From CAKRJP01 sp963589425 (GTDB lineage Bacteria; Bacillota; Clostridia; Lachnospirales; Lachnospiraceae): a stretch of 53,893 nucleotides of DNA. A model generated the notes under the pieces. The model was not told where the DNA came from and made no database searches. It saw only the letters and a program-made list of their open reading frames with translations. This document shows, one piece after another, positions 43,686-52,644 of the stretch; the stretch's first letter is position 1, and the number at the start of each line of letters is the position of its first letter. The DNA is taken from the NCBI GenBank assembly GCA_963589425.1, contig CAVAKZ010000012.1:1-53893 (forward strand). The letters run 5' to 3'. A program made the position numbers and the translations under genes.

Positions 43686-43778
43686 ATGCATGATAGATAG
43701 CTAAGGAGAAATTCGGATACAATGGAAAAGGATTAAGGATTAGTTAACATTGTATGAAGAAAGAGAGAAGAAAAGAAG

Positions 43779-45506
43779 ATGAAGGAGAATATACAGATTA
43801 TATTCGGTTTAGTTGGAGGCTTGGCCCTGTTCCTTTATGGAATGAATAACATGAGTGATGCCCTGCAAAAGGCTGCCGGGGAGAAAATGAAAAGTGTCTT
43901 AAGCTTCCTTACAAAGAATCCCTTAATGGGGGCAGTAGCAGGTGCCCTGGTAACTGCTGTATTGCAGAGTAGTTCCGCCACCACCGTTATGGTTATCGGA
44001 TTTACCAGTGCCGGCTTAATGAGCCTGCCTCAGGCGATCTCTGTTATTTTTGGGGCCAATATCGGTACCACAATGACGGCTCAGTTAATGGCATTTAAGA
44101 TTTCAGACTATATTTATCCTATTATTTTCATCGGCTTTATGATGAATTTTGTTGGGAAAAAAGAGCGGATCAAAAGCATCGGAACCGTGGTATTTTCCTT
44201 TGGCTTGCTCTTTGAAGGTATTGAAATCATGGGATCTGTTATGAGTCCATTGGCCAACAGTCCTTTCTTTACCAACCTTATTGGGAAGGTGTCAGATTTT
44301 CCAATCTTGGGAGTCCTCTTAGGATGCGGTATGACCTTGGTGGTACAAAGTTCTTCTGCTACCATTGCGGTACTACAAAACTTTGCTTCCCAGGCGGGAC
44401 CGGATGGCGTTACCAGTGTCATTGGCCTTACTGGAGCCATTCCTATTTTGCTTGGAGATAATATTGGAACTACCATTACCGCTTTGTTGGCGTCCATTGG
44501 TCAGTCAAAAAATGCAAAACGTACCGCCATTGCCCACAGTATTTTTAATATTAGCGGAAGCATCGTATTTGTATGTGTCATCCCTTGGTTTGCCAAATTT
44601 GTTCAATTTATTTCCCCTAAGGGGCCTGAGGTAGAAGTAATCTCCAGACAGATTGCCAATGCCCATACCACCTTTAATGTGGTCTGTACCCTGGTGTGGC
44701 TGCCTTTGATTTCAGTTATGGTGAAGATCGTCACCAATATTATTCGGGGAGATGATAAGGCGCCGGCTGAGGCTTGCACTCCTATCTTTTTGGATGTCCA
44801 CGTTATTGATCAGCCTATTGCAGCCCTGTGCCTTGCATCTCAGGAAATTGAGCGATTGGCAGAGCTTGGCAGTGATATGCTGGGAGAACTAAGAGGACAT
44901 ATTGTACTGGATGGAAAAGATAAGTCCAGAACCTCGGAGGAGAGCGGCCGGGTTACAAATAGCATTCGTACAGTGGCAGAACTTGGAAATACCATTGCAG
45001 ATTATCTTACAAGAATGCTGGGAGGCGGAGCCCTTACAGAAAAACAGGCGGAGCATACCGCAGGACTTTTGTTTGTTACCAACAGTATCCAGCGTGTGGC
45101 AGATCGCTGCAAAGACATAGAGGCCTTGGACCAAGAGGTAGACCCGGAAATAAAAACATTTTCTGCGGAGGCTAAAGAGGATATTAGTGATTGCGTAGGC
45201 ATTGTGCAAAATTTATTTGACAAGGCAGTGGATGCAGTGCGTCTGGGAGATGCGGGGGAAGCAAAAGACGTATTTGAAGCTAAGGATAAGCTGAAGAAAA
45301 AACAGAGACGCTGCAAGAAAGCCCATCTTAGTCGGGTAAAAAAGGGACAGTGCTCTACAAAGCTTACTGACTACTACACTAGCATATTGAGTAACCTAGA
45401 TCGTATGGCCGACTGCTGCTCAGAGATTGCAGAAGAAGCCATTGATGATATTGCTTTTGTGCGCCTGGAGGAGGCAGCACAGAACATGTCTAATACATCT
45501 GTCTAA
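43779..45506 (+). CDS. Na+/phosphate cotransporter with PhoU-like domain
   Basis: 575 residues. Residues 1-310 hold the two PNaS repeats with VLQSSSATTVMVIGFTSAG and VVQSSSATIAVLQ on multiple membrane helices, and GANIGTTMTA / GDNIGTTITA. Residues about 350-560 are helical and PhoU-like (ALCLASQEIERLAELG onward). It imports phosphate with sodium; the PhoU tail probably regulates it. The Pho box upstream agrees with this role. Starts at ATG 43779 after AGAAGAAAAGAAG. Confidence 0.92.
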   Translation: MKENIQIIFGLVGGLALFLYGMNNMSDALQKAAGEKMKSVLSFLTKNPLMGAVAGALVTAVLQSSSATTVMVIGFTSAGLMSLPQAISVIFGANIGTTMTAQLMAFKISDYIYPIIFIGFMMNFVGKKERIKSIGTVVFSFGLLFEGIEIMGSVMSPLANSPFFTNLIGKVSDFPILGVLLGCGMTLVVQSSSATIAVLQNFASQAGPDGVTSVIGLTGAIPILLGDNIGTTITALLASIGQSKNAKRTAIAHSIFNISGSIVFVCVIPWFAKFVQFISPKGPEVEVISRQIANAHTTFNVVCTLVWLPLISVMVKIVTNIIRGDDKAPAEACTPIFLDVHVIDQPIAALCLASQEIERLAELGSDMLGELRGHIVLDGKDKSRTSEESGRVTNSIRTVAELGNTIADYLTRMLGGGALTEKQAEHTAGLLFVTNSIQRVADRCKDIEALDQEVDPEIKTFSAEAKEDISDCVGIVQNLFDKAVDAVRLGDAGEAKDVFEAKDKLKKKQRRCKKAHLSRVKKGQCSTKLTDYYTSILSNLDRMADCCSEIAEEAIDDIAFVRLEEAAQNMSNTSV

Positions 45507-45533
45507 GAAACTATATAAAATTCAATCAATGAT

Positions 45534-45564
45534 GCGTCAGATTGTTAAATCTGACGCTTTTTTT
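45534..45564 (+). terminator. intrinsic terminator after the Na/Pi cotransporter gene
   Basis: GCGTCAGATT / AATCTGACGC perfect 10-bp stem, loop GTTA, seven T. Confidence 0.93.
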
Positions 45565-45700
45565 AGGGATTTTCACATAATTGACAGAAAAATGCCTGGC
45601 AGCCTTCCTTCTTTTCCTGTACAATAAAGCCATAAATGTAGTGTAAGTCAATATATTCTAAGAAGATCTAGAATGAATGAAAGAAAGAGAGGAGAGGCTT

Positions 45701-46996
45701 ATGGGACTTATAAAAGCAGCAATAGGAGCAGCAGGGGGAACTTTGGCAGACCAGTGGAAGGAATTTTTTACCTGTGATGCCCTGGATAATGATACTTTAA
45801 TGGTAAGAGGGAAAAAGCAGACAAGCAGCCGTTCTTCCAACACAAAGGGTAATGATAATGTAATCACCAATGGCTCCGGGGTGGCAGTGGCAGACGGCCA
45901 ATGTATGATCATTGTAGACCAGGGAAAGGTTGTGGAAATTTGTTCAGAACCTGGAGAGTATACTTATGATACTTCCTCAGAGCCTAGTATTTTCTGTGGA
46001 AATTTGGGAGAGGGTATTAAAAATGCCTTTGCCACCTTTGGAAAAAGATTTACCTATGGTGGAGATACTGCCAGGGACCAAAGAATTTATTATTTTAACA
46101 CTAAGGAAATTACAGACAACAAATTCGGAACTGCCAATCCGGTATGGTTTCGTGTGGTAGATAAGAAGATCAATCTGGACAAGGATATTGAAATTCGATG
46201 CAACGGTATTTATTCTTATCGTATAACCAATCCCATTCTCTTCTACACCAACGTGTGTGGAAATGCAGCCCAGTCTTTTGAGAAGGAACAGATTGATTCC
46301 CAGCTTAAGACAGAGTTTGTCAATGCCCTGCAGCCGGCCCTTGCAAAGATTTCTGAGATGGAGGTTCGCCCCAGCCAGATTCCGGCCCACAATATGGAGA
46401 TCGGAGATGCTATGAACGAGGTTCTTACCAAGAAATGGTCAGAACTTAGAGGAATTTCTATTGTATCGGTAGCCATTAATCCGGTAACTATGAAGGATGA
46501 GGATGCAGAAGCTATTAAGCAGGCTCAGAATACGGTAATGTATACCAATCCAAGCATGATGGCGGCTACCTTGGGAATGGCTCAGGCTGAGGCAATGAAG
46601 ACGGCGGCAGCCAATCCAAACGGTGCGATGATGGGATTTATGGGAATGAACATGGCCGGAGGCGGCGGTGTAAATTTACAGGGTCTTTATAATCAGGGTC
46701 AGCAGATGCAGCAGGCCCAGATGAATCAGCAGATGCAGCAGGCTCAGACCAACCAGCAGATGCAGCAGCCTCAGATGAATGCCCAGGGACAAGCACAAGC
46801 TATGGATCAAGCCCAGATGACCCCTCCTCAGGATGGAAGCTGGACTTGCAGCTGTGGTAATGTCAATACCGGTAATTTCTGCGGAAATTGCGGCAATAAA
46901 AAACCCCAGCCTCAAGTACCGACCCAGTGGACCTGCGGCTGTGGTGCCAGCAATAGCGGAAAATTCTGCGGCAACTGCGGAAGTCCAAGACCATAA
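45701..46996 (+). CDS. SPFH-domain protein with two C-terminal zinc ribbons
   Basis: 431 residues from ATG 45701 (GGAGAGG upstream), starting MGLIKAAIGAAGGTLADQWK. The SPFH/band 7-like core covers about 20-300. A Gln/Met-rich linker (about 335-385) leads to two zinc ribbons, WTCSCGN..FCGNCG and WTCGCGA..FCGNCG. It belongs to the YdjI-like group often described as virion core/SPFH proteins in Firmicutes. It likely assembles at the membrane. It opens a three-gene run with the next two genes. Confidence 0.85.
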   Translation: MGLIKAAIGAAGGTLADQWKEFFTCDALDNDTLMVRGKKQTSSRSSNTKGNDNVITNGSGVAVADGQCMIIVDQGKVVEICSEPGEYTYDTSSEPSIFCGNLGEGIKNAFATFGKRFTYGGDTARDQRIYYFNTKEITDNKFGTANPVWFRVVDKKINLDKDIEIRCNGIYSYRITNPILFYTNVCGNAAQSFEKEQIDSQLKTEFVNALQPALAKISEMEVRPSQIPAHNMEIGDAMNEVLTKKWSELRGISIVSVAINPVTMKDEDAEAIKQAQNTVMYTNPSMMAATLGMAQAEAMKTAAANPNGAMMGFMGMNMAGGGGVNLQGLYNQGQQMQQAQMNQQMQQAQTNQQMQQPQMNAQGQAQAMDQAQMTPPQDGSWTCSCGNVNTGNFCGNCGNKKPQPQVPTQWTCGCGASNSGKFCGNCGSPRP

Positions 46997-47046
46997 AAAC
47001 ATCATGTGTTGAAAGCAAAGACCTTACAAAAAGCGAGGTGAAAGAT

Positions 47047-48141
47047 TTGGCAGATATAAGAGAATATAAGTGCCCGGCATGTGGAGGAGCTATGGAATTT
47101 GACAGCAGCTCCCAAAAGATGAAGTGCCCCTATTGCGATACGGAAATTTCTATAGAAGATTATGAAAAGATGATAAAGGAGCAGGAAGAAGCAAGGAAGG
47201 CCAAGGAAAAAGCTGCTTCAAAAGATTCAGAGGAAAAAGAGGGCTGGACCCAGGAAGAGTTAAATGGCATGGTGATCTACTCCTGCCAGTCCTGTGGTGG
47301 TGAGATTACAGCAGATAAAAATACAGGAGCCAGCACCTGCCCTTACTGTGGCAACCGAGTAGTTTTTAAAGGGCAATTTGAAGACAGTTTGAAGCCAGAT
47401 TATATTATTCCCTTTAAGCTTAATAAAAAGGCAGCTAAGGCGGCCTATGAAAAGCATTTGGAAAATAAGTTGTTTGTACCTTCGGTATTTAAGCAGGAAA
47501 ATCATATTGATGAAATCGTTGGTATCTACGTGCCATTTTGGATTTTTGATATGACCAGCCAGGGAAGTGCAAGTTATAGTGCGGAAAAAACCAGGAGCTG
47601 GACATCGGGAGATACAGAATATGTCGAGCACAGTTTCTACGAGGTGGAAAGGGAAGGCCAGATGTCCTTTGCCCATATTCCGGAGGATGCCTCTAGGAAA
47701 ATGGCAGATGATTTAATGGAGTCCTTAGAACCCTATGATTTTGAGACTGCAGTACCTTTTAAGACTGCTTATATGGCCGGCTATGTGGCAGACCGTTATG
47801 ATGTGGAAGTGGCAGAGTGTGAGGAAAGAGCAAGAAAACGGGCAGAGCAGAGTATGAGAACTGCGCTTAGAAGCTCGGTAAAGGGCTATTCTACCGTAGA
47901 CCCTAAGGGAGAGAGGGTCTACGTTGCACCTGCACAACACAAATATGCCCTGTATCCGGTATGGGTTTTAAACACCACCTGGAAGGGAGAAAAATTTGTT
48001 TTCGCAATGAATGGGCAAAGCGGAAAGATGATTGGAGATCTTCCGGTGGATCAGAAGGCTTTCTGGAGATTTGTTGGAATTAGAGGTGGAATTCTTTCTG
48101 TGCTAGCTTATGTGCTCTTAACCCTATGGGCCATACTTTAA
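47047..48141 (+). CDS. double zinc-ribbon membrane protein
   Basis: 364 residues from TTG 47047 (MADIREYKCPACGG), which has GAGGTG 6 nt upstream; GTG 47038 is part of that site. Two zinc ribbons: CPAC..CPYC (residues about 9-30) and CQSC..CPYC (about 80-102), with a helical Lys/Glu-rich stretch between them. The C-terminal 25 residues form a membrane helix (SVLAYVLLTLWAIL). Function unknown. Commonly next to SPFH and TPM-domain genes, as here. Confidence 0.8.
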   Translation: MADIREYKCPACGGAMEFDSSSQKMKCPYCDTEISIEDYEKMIKEQEEARKAKEKAASKDSEEKEGWTQEELNGMVIYSCQSCGGEITADKNTGASTCPYCGNRVVFKGQFEDSLKPDYIIPFKLNKKAAKAAYEKHLENKLFVPSVFKQENHIDEIVGIYVPFWIFDMTSQGSASYSAEKTRSWTSGDTEYVEHSFYEVEREGQMSFAHIPEDASRKMADDLMESLEPYDFETAVPFKTAYMAGYVADRYDVEVAECEERARKRAEQSMRTALRSSVKGYSTVDPKGERVYVAPAQHKYALYPVWVLNTTWKGEKFVFAMNGQSGKMIGDLPVDQKAFWRFVGIRGGILSVLAYVLLTLWAIL

Positions 48142-48156
48142 AAGGAGGGGAAGCTT

Positions 48157-48996
48157 ATGAGATTGAAAAAATTTCTAAAACAAGGATCTAGAGCTCTTAT
48201 CCTCTTTCTTGGCCTTTCGGTGGCAGGCCTTGGAGGCCCTCTTAGAGTTTATGCAGAGGACCACCCTGCCAGGTTAGTGGACGATGCAGGACTTTTAGAC
48301 CAGGATGAATTTGAGGAAGTCAGAGAAGATCTAGATGAGGTCAGCGAAAAATGGCAATTTGACGTAGTGGTAGTTACAACTGATTCCCTGGATGGGAAAA
48401 CCGCTGAGGCCTATGCAGATGACTATTTTGATTATAATGGTTATGGATATGGGGAGAATAAGGACGGGATCTTATTTTTAGTTGCCATGAATGACAGAGA
48501 GTGGCATATGTCCACCACAGGTTATGGAATCACCGTATTTACCGATGACGGCTTAGATTACATGAGCGATGAGATCGTATCACATTTAAGCGATGAGGAA
48601 TACAAGAAGGCCTTTGAAGAGTATGCATCTTATTGTGATAAGTACCTTAAGGCAGCAGGTAATGGAGAACCGTATGGAGATGGTCACTATCCCTTAGATT
48701 TATTCAACCCGGGAAGATTAATTATTTCTATCCTTGTTGGCTGCATTTTAGCTATTATTTGGGGAAATGGAAAGAAAGCCCTCTTAAAGTCGGTAAAAAA
48801 ACAGGAGGAGGCTTCCAGATACAAAACGAAGGAAGGCCTAAAACTTACAAAGGAAAAGGACATATTTATTAGACAGCATGTTACGAGTCATGTGATTGCA
48901 AAAGATAGTGGAGGTTCTGGATCTGGAGGTGGAGGAAGTTCTACCCACACCAGTTCTTCTGGAACAAGCCACGGAGGCAGTGGAGGAAAATTCTAA
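48157..48996 (+). CDS. TPM-domain secreted/membrane protein (YgcG-like)
   Basis: 279 residues. Signal peptide (about 1-31, ALILFLGLSVAGLGGPLRVYA), then a TPM domain (about 35-165: LVDDAGLLDQDE, VVVTTDSLDGKTAEAYADDY and KDGILFLVAMNDREWHMST). A membrane helix follows (about 189-205) and a cytoplasmic tail ending in a Gly/Ser-rich segment (GGSGSGGGGSS..GGSGGKF). AAAGGAGGGG precedes ATG 48157. Third gene of the trio; its exact role is unknown. Confidence 0.85.
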   Translation: MRLKKFLKQGSRALILFLGLSVAGLGGPLRVYAEDHPARLVDDAGLLDQDEFEEVREDLDEVSEKWQFDVVVVTTDSLDGKTAEAYADDYFDYNGYGYGENKDGILFLVAMNDREWHMSTTGYGITVFTDDGLDYMSDEIVSHLSDEEYKKAFEEYASYCDKYLKAAGNGEPYGDGHYPLDLFNPGRLIISILVGCILAIIWGNGKKALLKSVKKQEEASRYKTKEGLKLTKEKDIFIRQHVTSHVIAKDSGGSGSGGGGSSTHTSSSGTSHGGSGGKF

Positions 48997-49007
48997 AGAT
49001 AAATAAG

Positions 49008-49043
49008 AAAAGGGTTGTCGCTTAAAGGCGACAGCCCTTTTCT
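49008..49043. terminator. bidirectional intrinsic terminator
   Basis: AAAGGGTTGTCGC / GCGACAGCCCTTT, a 13-bp stem with one G-U and a 6-nt loop; T-rich on both strands. It serves the TPM gene (plus) and pyrC (minus), whose stops face each other. Confidence 0.9.
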
Positions 49044-49046
49044 TTG

Positions 49047-50333
49047 CTAGATAGATGCTTGATATACTACCTTTCCATCACAGATTGTATAATGCACCTT
49101 TCCAGTAAGATTGCATCCGGTAAATGGTGAATTACTGGATTTTGAAGCATATTCCTTAGGAATCCAGCTTTCTTTTGGATCAAAGATTACCAGATCTGCA
49201 GGAGCGTTTTCTTCCATGCGGCCGGCTGGTAATTTGTAAAGCTTTGCAGGATTAATGGTCATTTTTTCTAGAAGCTCCGGCAGGGTTAGGTGTCCTGGCT
49301 CCACCAAGGAAGTGATTCCAAGGGCGAGAGAGGTTTCAAGGCCGATAATTCCGCTGGGAGCCTTTGTAAGATCTCTGGCCTTTTCTTCCTCACTGTGGGG
49401 AGCATGGTCTGTGGCAATAAGATCAATGGTTCCATCTTTTAAGCCTTCAATAATCTGCAGGCGATCCTTCTCTTCCCGAAGGGGAGGATTCATTTTGGCT
49501 AGGCTTCCATGCTCTAATAAGGCCTCGTGATTTAGGGTGAAATGGTGAGGGGTAGCCTCAGCGTGAATATGAGCTCCAAGGGCCTTGGCATTTCTTACAA
49601 GGGCAACAGAAGTGCCGGAACTTATATGTTGAATCACTAAGTCTAGGCCGGTGTGAAGAGCCATCATAGAATCTCTGGCTACTAAAACTTCCTCGGCCAG
49701 GGCAGGGGATCCTTTGACCCCAAGTTTTTCGGAAACCTCTCCCTGGTTAATGCCATTGTTGCTAATAAAAGCAGGGTCTTCCTCGTGGAGACTTAAAGGA
49801 AGCTCTAATTTGGCAGCGGCTTCCATGGCCTCATAGCAAAACTTTGCATCTAAAAGGGGAATGCCATCATCGGTAAAGCCGCAGGCTCCGTGGGCCTTTA
49901 ATTCTTCCATGTCGGTAAGCTTTTCTCCCTTTAAACCGTAGGAGACAGAGGCTGCCTGATAAATGTGGATGTTTTCTTTTTGGGCTTTCTTTAAGACTTC
50001 TTCTAAAACTTCCACAGAATCAATGGTGGGATTGGTATTGGCCATACAGATAACAGAGGTAAATCCACCCTTTGCAGAAGCTAGGGCTCCTGTGTGGATG
50101 TCTTCCTTATAGGTAAATCCTGGATCCCTAAAGTGGACGTGGGTGTCAATAAGACCCGGTGCGACCATAAGTCCCTTAGCATCAATTACCTCTTCGCCGG
50201 TGGATTTCTTAGTTGCTTTTGATAATTTGCAATTCCGGTCAATAGAATAAATTTTTCCATCCTCCAAAATAAGATCGGCAGGATACATTTCCTTAGTTTC
50301 CGGATTAATAAGAGTTCCATTTTTTATAATCAT
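49047..50333 (-). CDS. pyrC: dihydroorotase
   Basis: 428 residues, class I dihydroorotase: the zinc motif HVHFRDPG, HAEATPHHF and ATDHAPHS, with a C-terminal amidohydrolase strand (GKVHYTICDGKVVYQ). It cyclises carbamoyl-aspartate in pyrimidine synthesis. It stands alone here without other pyr genes. GGAGGC precedes the ATG. Confidence 0.95.
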   Translation of the reverse strand: MIIKNGTLINPETKEMYPADLILEDGKIYSIDRNCKLSKATKKSTGEEVIDAKGLMVAPGLIDTHVHFRDPGFTYKEDIHTGALASAKGGFTSVICMANTNPTIDSVEVLEEVLKKAQKENIHIYQAASVSYGLKGEKLTDMEELKAHGACGFTDDGIPLLDAKFCYEAMEAAAKLELPLSLHEEDPAFISNNGINQGEVSEKLGVKGSPALAEEVLVARDSMMALHTGLDLVIQHISSGTSVALVRNAKALGAHIHAEATPHHFTLNHEALLEHGSLAKMNPPLREEKDRLQIIEGLKDGTIDLIATDHAPHSEEEKARDLTKAPSGIIGLETSLALGITSLVEPGHLTLPELLEKMTINPAKLYKLPAGRMEENAPADLVIFDPKESWIPKEYASKSSNSPFTGCNLTGKVHYTICDGKVVYQASI

Positions 50334-50377
50334 AAAAGCCTCCTGTTTTTGTGCTATTAGTTGAATCTTGTAATACT

Positions 50378-50407
50378 AGTATAAAAAAGTAAAGTTTTGT
50401 CTGTCAA
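50378..50407 (-). promoter_or_regulatory. pyrC promoter
   Basis: On the minus strand TTGACA (50407-50402), 18 bp, TATACT (50383-50378), about 45 nt ahead of pyrC. A PyrR-type attenuator does not fit in this short leader. Confidence 0.65.
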
Positions 50408-50505
50408 GAAAACGGATGTATTCTCTTTGGATTTGTATTATACTTGTTATGACTAAAAGCATTAGGAAAAATGAATAGAAAAACAAATAGAAACAGGATG
50501 TAAGG

Positions 50506-51544
50506 ATGAAGAAGATATTATTGATTGGAACCGGAGGAACCATTGCCTCCAAACAGACAGAATACGGACTGGCTCCGGGTTTGTCTCCGGAGGATATCTT
50601 AAGATATATCCCGGCAGTGAGAAATANNNNNNNNNNTTTGCCAGGTAGATGCTATTCAGGTATGTAACCTAGATAGCACCAATGTAACCCCGGAACACTG
50701 GAAGCTTATGGCCCACACCATAGAGGAAAATTATGAAGATTACGATGGTTTTGTAGTAGCTCACGGGACAGACACCCTAGCCTACACGGCGGCGGCCCTA
50801 TCCTATATGGTACAAAACTCCAAGAAACCTATTGTGGTAACAGGAGCACAAAAGCCTATTGAGATGGACGTGACAGATGCCAAAACAAATCTCTTAGATA
50901 GTTTTATTTATGCAGCTGATGATGAATCTCAGGATGTAAATATTGTATTTGACGGCAAAGTCATTGTAGGCACCAGGGCAAAGAAGGAGAGGGCTAAAAG
51001 TTATAATGCATTTTCCAGCATTAATTTCCCCTATAAGGCAGTGATCCAGGATGGCATGCTGGTGCGGTACATTCGTGAGCTTCCTTATAAGGGGGCTGTT
51101 CATTTCTTCTATGACATGAAGAGCAGTGTTTATGTATTAAAGCTTATTCCCGGTATGAAGCCGGATATTTTGCCCTACCTATTTGAACACTATGATTGTC
51201 TGGTTATTGAAAGCTTTGGAGTAGGAGGAATCCCCAAAACCTTAATGGATGAATTTTATGTGGAAATGAATCGATGGAAGGACAAGGGAAAGATTATTGT
51301 TATGACGACCCAGGTGGCCAATGAAGGAAGCAACATGACTGTCTACGAAGTGGGAAAAAAGGTAAAGATGGATTTCCAGCTTTTAGAGGCTTATGATATG
51401 ACCCTGGAGGCTGCTATTACCAAAATGATGTGGATTATGGGAATGGGAGACCAGACCTACGAGGAAATGAAGCAGGATTTTTATAGCCAAATAAATCATG
51501 ATATTTTATTTACCAAACGCCTGGAGTTAGAAGAGGGAGAATAG
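50506..51544 (+). CDS. ansA: type I L-asparaginase (interrupted by assembly gap)
   Basis: ATG 50506 follows GTAAGG. The first part reads MKKILLIGTGGTIASKQTEY and carries the nucleophile Thr; then come 10 N (50627-50636) and the reading resumes as CQVDAIQVCNLDSTN with AHGTDTLAYTAA (Thr-Asp pair). The two parts are out of frame by one base as given, so the N run is not the true gap length. The gene is probably intact, about 340 residues, hydrolysing L-asparagine in the cytoplasm. The stop is one base before the rsmH start. Confidence 0.85.
50627..50636. other. assembly gap (10 N)
   Basis: Ten N inside ansA; it breaks the frame, so the true length differs from 10. Confidence 0.99.
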
Positions 51545-51545
51545 G

Positions 51546-52625
51546 ATGCAGGACAATAAAAATATAGGAAGAGATGACAAGGAACAGACTAGCCCCCACA
51601 AGCGAAGGGTTCGTTATGCCGGGAAATACCCCAAGAAATTTGAAGAAAAATATAAGGAACACAATCCTGAGAAATATAAGGATACTATAGAACATGTAAT
51701 AGAAAAGGGAAGTACTCCAGCAGGAATGCATATTTCCATTATGGTGGAGGAAATCTTGGATTTCCTTAAGATTCAGCCGGGCCAGCAGGGCCTGGATGCT
51801 ACCTTGGGGTATGGGGGCCACACATCGGCTATGTTAGAATGCCTCAAGGGGGAGGGTCATATTTATGGCTTGGATGTGGATCCCATAGAGTCGGCAAAGA
51901 CTAAAGACCGTCTGGCAAAGAAAGGTTACACAGAAGACCTGGTTACGGTAAAGCTCACCAACTTTAAGAATATCGATCAGGTGGCAGGGGAGACAGGCCA
52001 ATTTGATTTTCTCCTGGCGGATTTAGGGGTCTCCTCCATGCAGATAGATAATCCAGAGAGGGGATTTTCCTACAAAATACACGGCCCCTTGGATCTTCGT
52101 ATGAACCCTCAAAAGGGAGAAAGTGCAGCTGACAGACTAAAGAATGTAACAGAAGAGGAACTGATAGGTATGTTTGTGGAAAATTCTGATGAACCCTATG
52201 CCGAGGAAATAGCAGCAGAAGTATTTGCCTTAAGAAAAAACGGAAAAGACATAGAGACTACCACAGATCTTAAAGAAGCCATTGAGAGAGCCTTAAGTTT
52301 CTTGCCGGAAAAAGACAGGAAGGATGCAGTGAAAAAATCCTGTCAGAGATGCTTTCAGGCCCTTCGCATTGATGTAAATAGCGAGTTTGAGGTTCTTTAT
52401 GAGTTCTTAGAAAAGCTTCCTAAGGTTATGAAGTCCGGAGGAAGAATTGCAATCCTTACCTTCCAGTCCGGTGAGGATCGTTTGGTAAAGAAGGCCTTCA
52501 AACAAGGCCTAAAGGAGGGAATATACAGGGAGGTGTCAAAGGATGTGATCCGACCCTCTGCTGATGAGTGCAGGAGAAATCCAAGAGCCAGGTCTACAAA
52601 AATGCGCTGGGCAGTGAAAGCCTAG
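51546..52625 (+). CDS. rsmH: 16S rRNA (cytosine1402-N4)-methyltransferase, long form
   Basis: 359 residues, some 45 longer than usual RsmH (about 310) through a basic N-terminal extension (KRRVRYAGKYPKKFEEKYKEH). The SAM site DATLGYGGHTSAML, LADLGVSSMQIDNPERGFSY and the C-terminal RRNPRARSTKMRWAVKA are conserved. It is located outside the division-cell wall cluster where rsmH normally lies, so it may be a second copy; Lachnospiraceae often have such a paralogue (recollection, not checked). It starts one base after ansA. Confidence 0.88.
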   Translation: MQDNKNIGRDDKEQTSPHKRRVRYAGKYPKKFEEKYKEHNPEKYKDTIEHVIEKGSTPAGMHISIMVEEILDFLKIQPGQQGLDATLGYGGHTSAMLECLKGEGHIYGLDVDPIESAKTKDRLAKKGYTEDLVTVKLTNFKNIDQVAGETGQFDFLLADLGVSSMQIDNPERGFSYKIHGPLDLRMNPQKGESAADRLKNVTEEELIGMFVENSDEPYAEEIAAEVFALRKNGKDIETTTDLKEAIERALSFLPEKDRKDAVKKSCQRCFQALRIDVNSEFEVLYEFLEKLPKVMKSGGRIAILTFQSGEDRLVKKAFKQGLKEGIYREVSKDVIRPSADECRRNPRARSTKMRWAVKA

Positions 52626-52644
52626 AAGACAGAAAGAAAAAAAT

